Assembly (NCBI GenBank): GCA_947623905.1
Contig: CANQHX010000001.1
Coordinates: 24,249 to 88,248 of the forward strand
Direction: 5' to 3'
Length of the DNA: 64,000 bases
From: an uncultured Lachnospiraceae bacterium
Lineage (GTDB): Bacteria > Bacillota > Clostridia > Lachnospirales > Lachnospiraceae
Every line of letters starts with the position of its first letter. Positions within the stretch are counted from its first letter, which is position 1. Below the pieces are notes generated by a model, which saw only the letters and a program-made list of their open reading frames with translations, was not told the origin of the DNA and made no database searches. Below, in pieces: positions 62,894-64,000 of this stretch. The translations under genes were made by a program, and so were the position numbers.

Positions 62894-63763
62894 ATGAAAA
62901 AGAAAATCATGATCCTGATCCTGGCCGCGGCAATGACAGTATCCGCTGCAGGCTGTGGGGAAAAACAAGCTGCAAACGATGAGAAAGACAATGTCACTTT
63001 TGAGAGCCTGGCTGAGGAAGTAGCGGAGAAAGAAGAAGACGTCACGTCTGTCAGCACAGATATGGATGTGAATGTGACGTTGGGTATGTCGACAGGAGAA
63101 GAAGGGGACGGAACTCTGGAAACAGCCGTTCATCTGACCGGAACAGTCGACGCCTTTATCAGTCCCGATATAAAAACAAAGGGCGACATGACCATGGAGA
63201 TGAAGATGCTCGGCATGACGCTGCCGGTGAAGACGCAGCAGTATATAGTCGTAGAGGACGGCAAATGCATCTCATATGCGCAGAGCGATGAACAGGATGA
63301 TTGGACCAGGACAGAACTGGATGTGAATGATAATATCATACAGTCTCAAAGCGACCTGAAAGTTTTCAAGGCAGTACAGGAAGGCAAGCTGACCGGTACG
63401 CTGGAAGACGCCGTGGAAAAGGTAGAAAATAAAGACTGTTATGTTGTAAATGTCCAGGTGACCGGCGATTATGTCGGAAATATCATCAGTCAGGCCATCG
63501 GTGAACTGGCAGGAGGCGGGGATGTGGACTGGAGCAAATATGCCACTACCGTCAAGTATTATATAGATGTCAATGAAAAACTGCCGGTAAAAATGTCCGC
63601 GGATATGGCGGAGATGGTAGCCGGGGCGTTTGAAGAAACCGACATGGGAGCAGAAGTGCAGGTTCCTGATTGTACGGTGGATATAACCTTCAGCAATTAT
63701 AATAATGTAGAAGATTTCCAGATCCCGGAAGAGGCCAAAAACGCAGAGAACACAGGAGAGTGA
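62894..63763 (+). CDS. secreted lipoprotein, unknown function (paralogue 2)
   Basis: 289 residues. Lipobox SAAGC with Cys21. The mature part again has a MDVNVTLGMS-type strand, an internal KVENKDCYVVNVQVTG segment like ETDCRVLSVRLTG in the upstream protein, and a YYIDVNEKLPVKM segment matching IYIDAATGLPVQM there. RBS AAGGAGAA. Two terminators follow. Confidence 0.8.
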   Translation: MKKKIMILILAAAMTVSAAGCGEKQAANDEKDNVTFESLAEEVAEKEEDVTSVSTDMDVNVTLGMSTGEEGDGTLETAVHLTGTVDAFISPDIKTKGDMTMEMKMLGMTLPVKTQQYIVVEDGKCISYAQSDEQDDWTRTELDVNDNIIQSQSDLKVFKAVQEGKLTGTLEDAVEKVENKDCYVVNVQVTGDYVGNIISQAIGELAGGGDVDWSKYATTVKYYIDVNEKLPVKMSADMAEMVAGAFEETDMGAEVQVPDCTVDITFSNYNNVEDFQIPEEAKNAENTGE

Positions 63764-63817
63764 GCAACGATCTGCCCCAGGAGCGATCCGTGTTTTCCCA
63801 TATATCCGAAATGACCG

Positions 63818-63852
63818 GAAGCGCAGGCCGCGGATGCCTGCGCTTCTTACTT
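63818..63852 (+). terminator. terminator hairpin 1 after the lipoprotein pair
   Basis: A perfect 11-bp stem (GAAGCGCAGGC and complement) with a 7-nt loop and a TTACTT tail. Confidence 0.75.
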
Positions 63853-63856
63853 ATGC

Positions 63857-63886
63857 AAAAAGTGTCGCCGCCCGGCGACACTTTTT
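63857..63886. terminator. terminator hairpin 2, bidirectional type
   Basis: AAAAAGTGTCGCC and its complement around a tiny GC loop, with T5 on either strand. It stacks directly behind hairpin 1. Confidence 0.85.
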
Positions 63887-63935
63887 ATATAGCGCGGCGG
63901 AACGGGAAAAACATTAAAAAAATAGGAAAAAGGTG

Positions 63936-63964
63936 TTGACAAGAGAAAAGCAAGATGCTATTAT
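63936..63964 (+). promoter_or_regulatory. strong promoter of the next (off-window) gene
   Basis: Perfect TTGACA at 63936-63941, 17-nt spacer, TATTAT with extended TGC at 63956-63964. Start near 63971. A hairpin of 8 bp (63974-63981 with 63989-63996, one G-U) follows at once, so the leader begins with a stem. Confidence 0.8.
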
Positions 63965-64000
63965 AATCAAGCTGACTCCGCAAGACCCGCGGGGTCAAAA

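Overview
The window looks like a chromosomal segment of a spore-forming, gut-type Clostridia member, most likely Lachnospiraceae. This rests on moderately GC-rich coding DNA, strong AGGAGG-type ribosome binding sites, TTG/GTG starts, Firmicutes-type families (CdaA/CdaR, DUF4364, DUF5711, the sporulation protein YyaC) and a secreted M60 peptidase with a dockerin. The genus cannot be fixed from the sequence alone.

Layout. (1) 1-5075: ComF-type phosphoribosyltransferase, two membrane proteins of unknown function, the c-di-AMP module cdaA-cdaR, and an HPr-like phosphocarrier. (2) 5127-17934: first half of a cell-surface polysaccharide locus: a GtrB-like and a WbdC/WbaZ-like glycosyltransferase, GDP-mannose and GDP-deoxyhexose synthesis (manC, gmd, rmd), an OpgB/LtaS-type phosphoglycerol transferase, a further GT2, the complete dTDP-L-rhamnose set (rfbA, C, B, D), and ddl. 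(3) 17970-23962: an interruption with a DUF885 lipoprotein, DUF4364 protein, PucR-type regulator and aconitase-family hydratase. (4) 24059-38928: second half of the polysaccharide locus: GT2-GtrA fusion (minus strand), a second LtaS-like enzyme, three large glycosyltransferases (one WsaF-like), an ABC exporter (wzm with a frameshift; wzt with a carbohydrate-recognition domain), a methyltransferase, a kinase-like protein with an exact 3 x 28-residue coiled-coil repeat, and a sialidase-fold protein. (5) 38936-46962: rarA, tRNA-Ser(CGA), and a 2098-residue secreted M60 mucinase-like protein. (6) 47064-50954: a phosphofructokinase behind a hairpin-repeat leader, then dnaX-ybaB-recR. (7) 50992-56150: a pentose module (FGGY kinase, araD, transaldolase, transketolase). 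(8) 56195-64000: a DinJ/RelE toxin-antitoxin pair, an HD phosphohydrolase, yyaC, and an envelope cluster (LysM, DUF5711, CvpA, two lipoproteins).

How the genes fit together. The polysaccharide genes form a coherent ABC-transporter-dependent pathway: nucleotide sugars (GDP-6-deoxyhexose, probably D-rhamnose, and dTDP-L-rhamnose) feed processive glycosyltransferases, and the chain is exported by Wzm/Wzt. The methyltransferase plus kinase/coiled-coil pair directly after wzt resembles, split into two proteins, the WbdD chain terminator and molecular ruler of E. coli O9a. The 84-bp DNA repeats coding for the coiled coil would let chain length change by copy number. This is the most interesting system I see, and it is an inference from gene content and motifs. 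The apparent one-base deletion in wzm should be checked against reads, because it would disable export if real.
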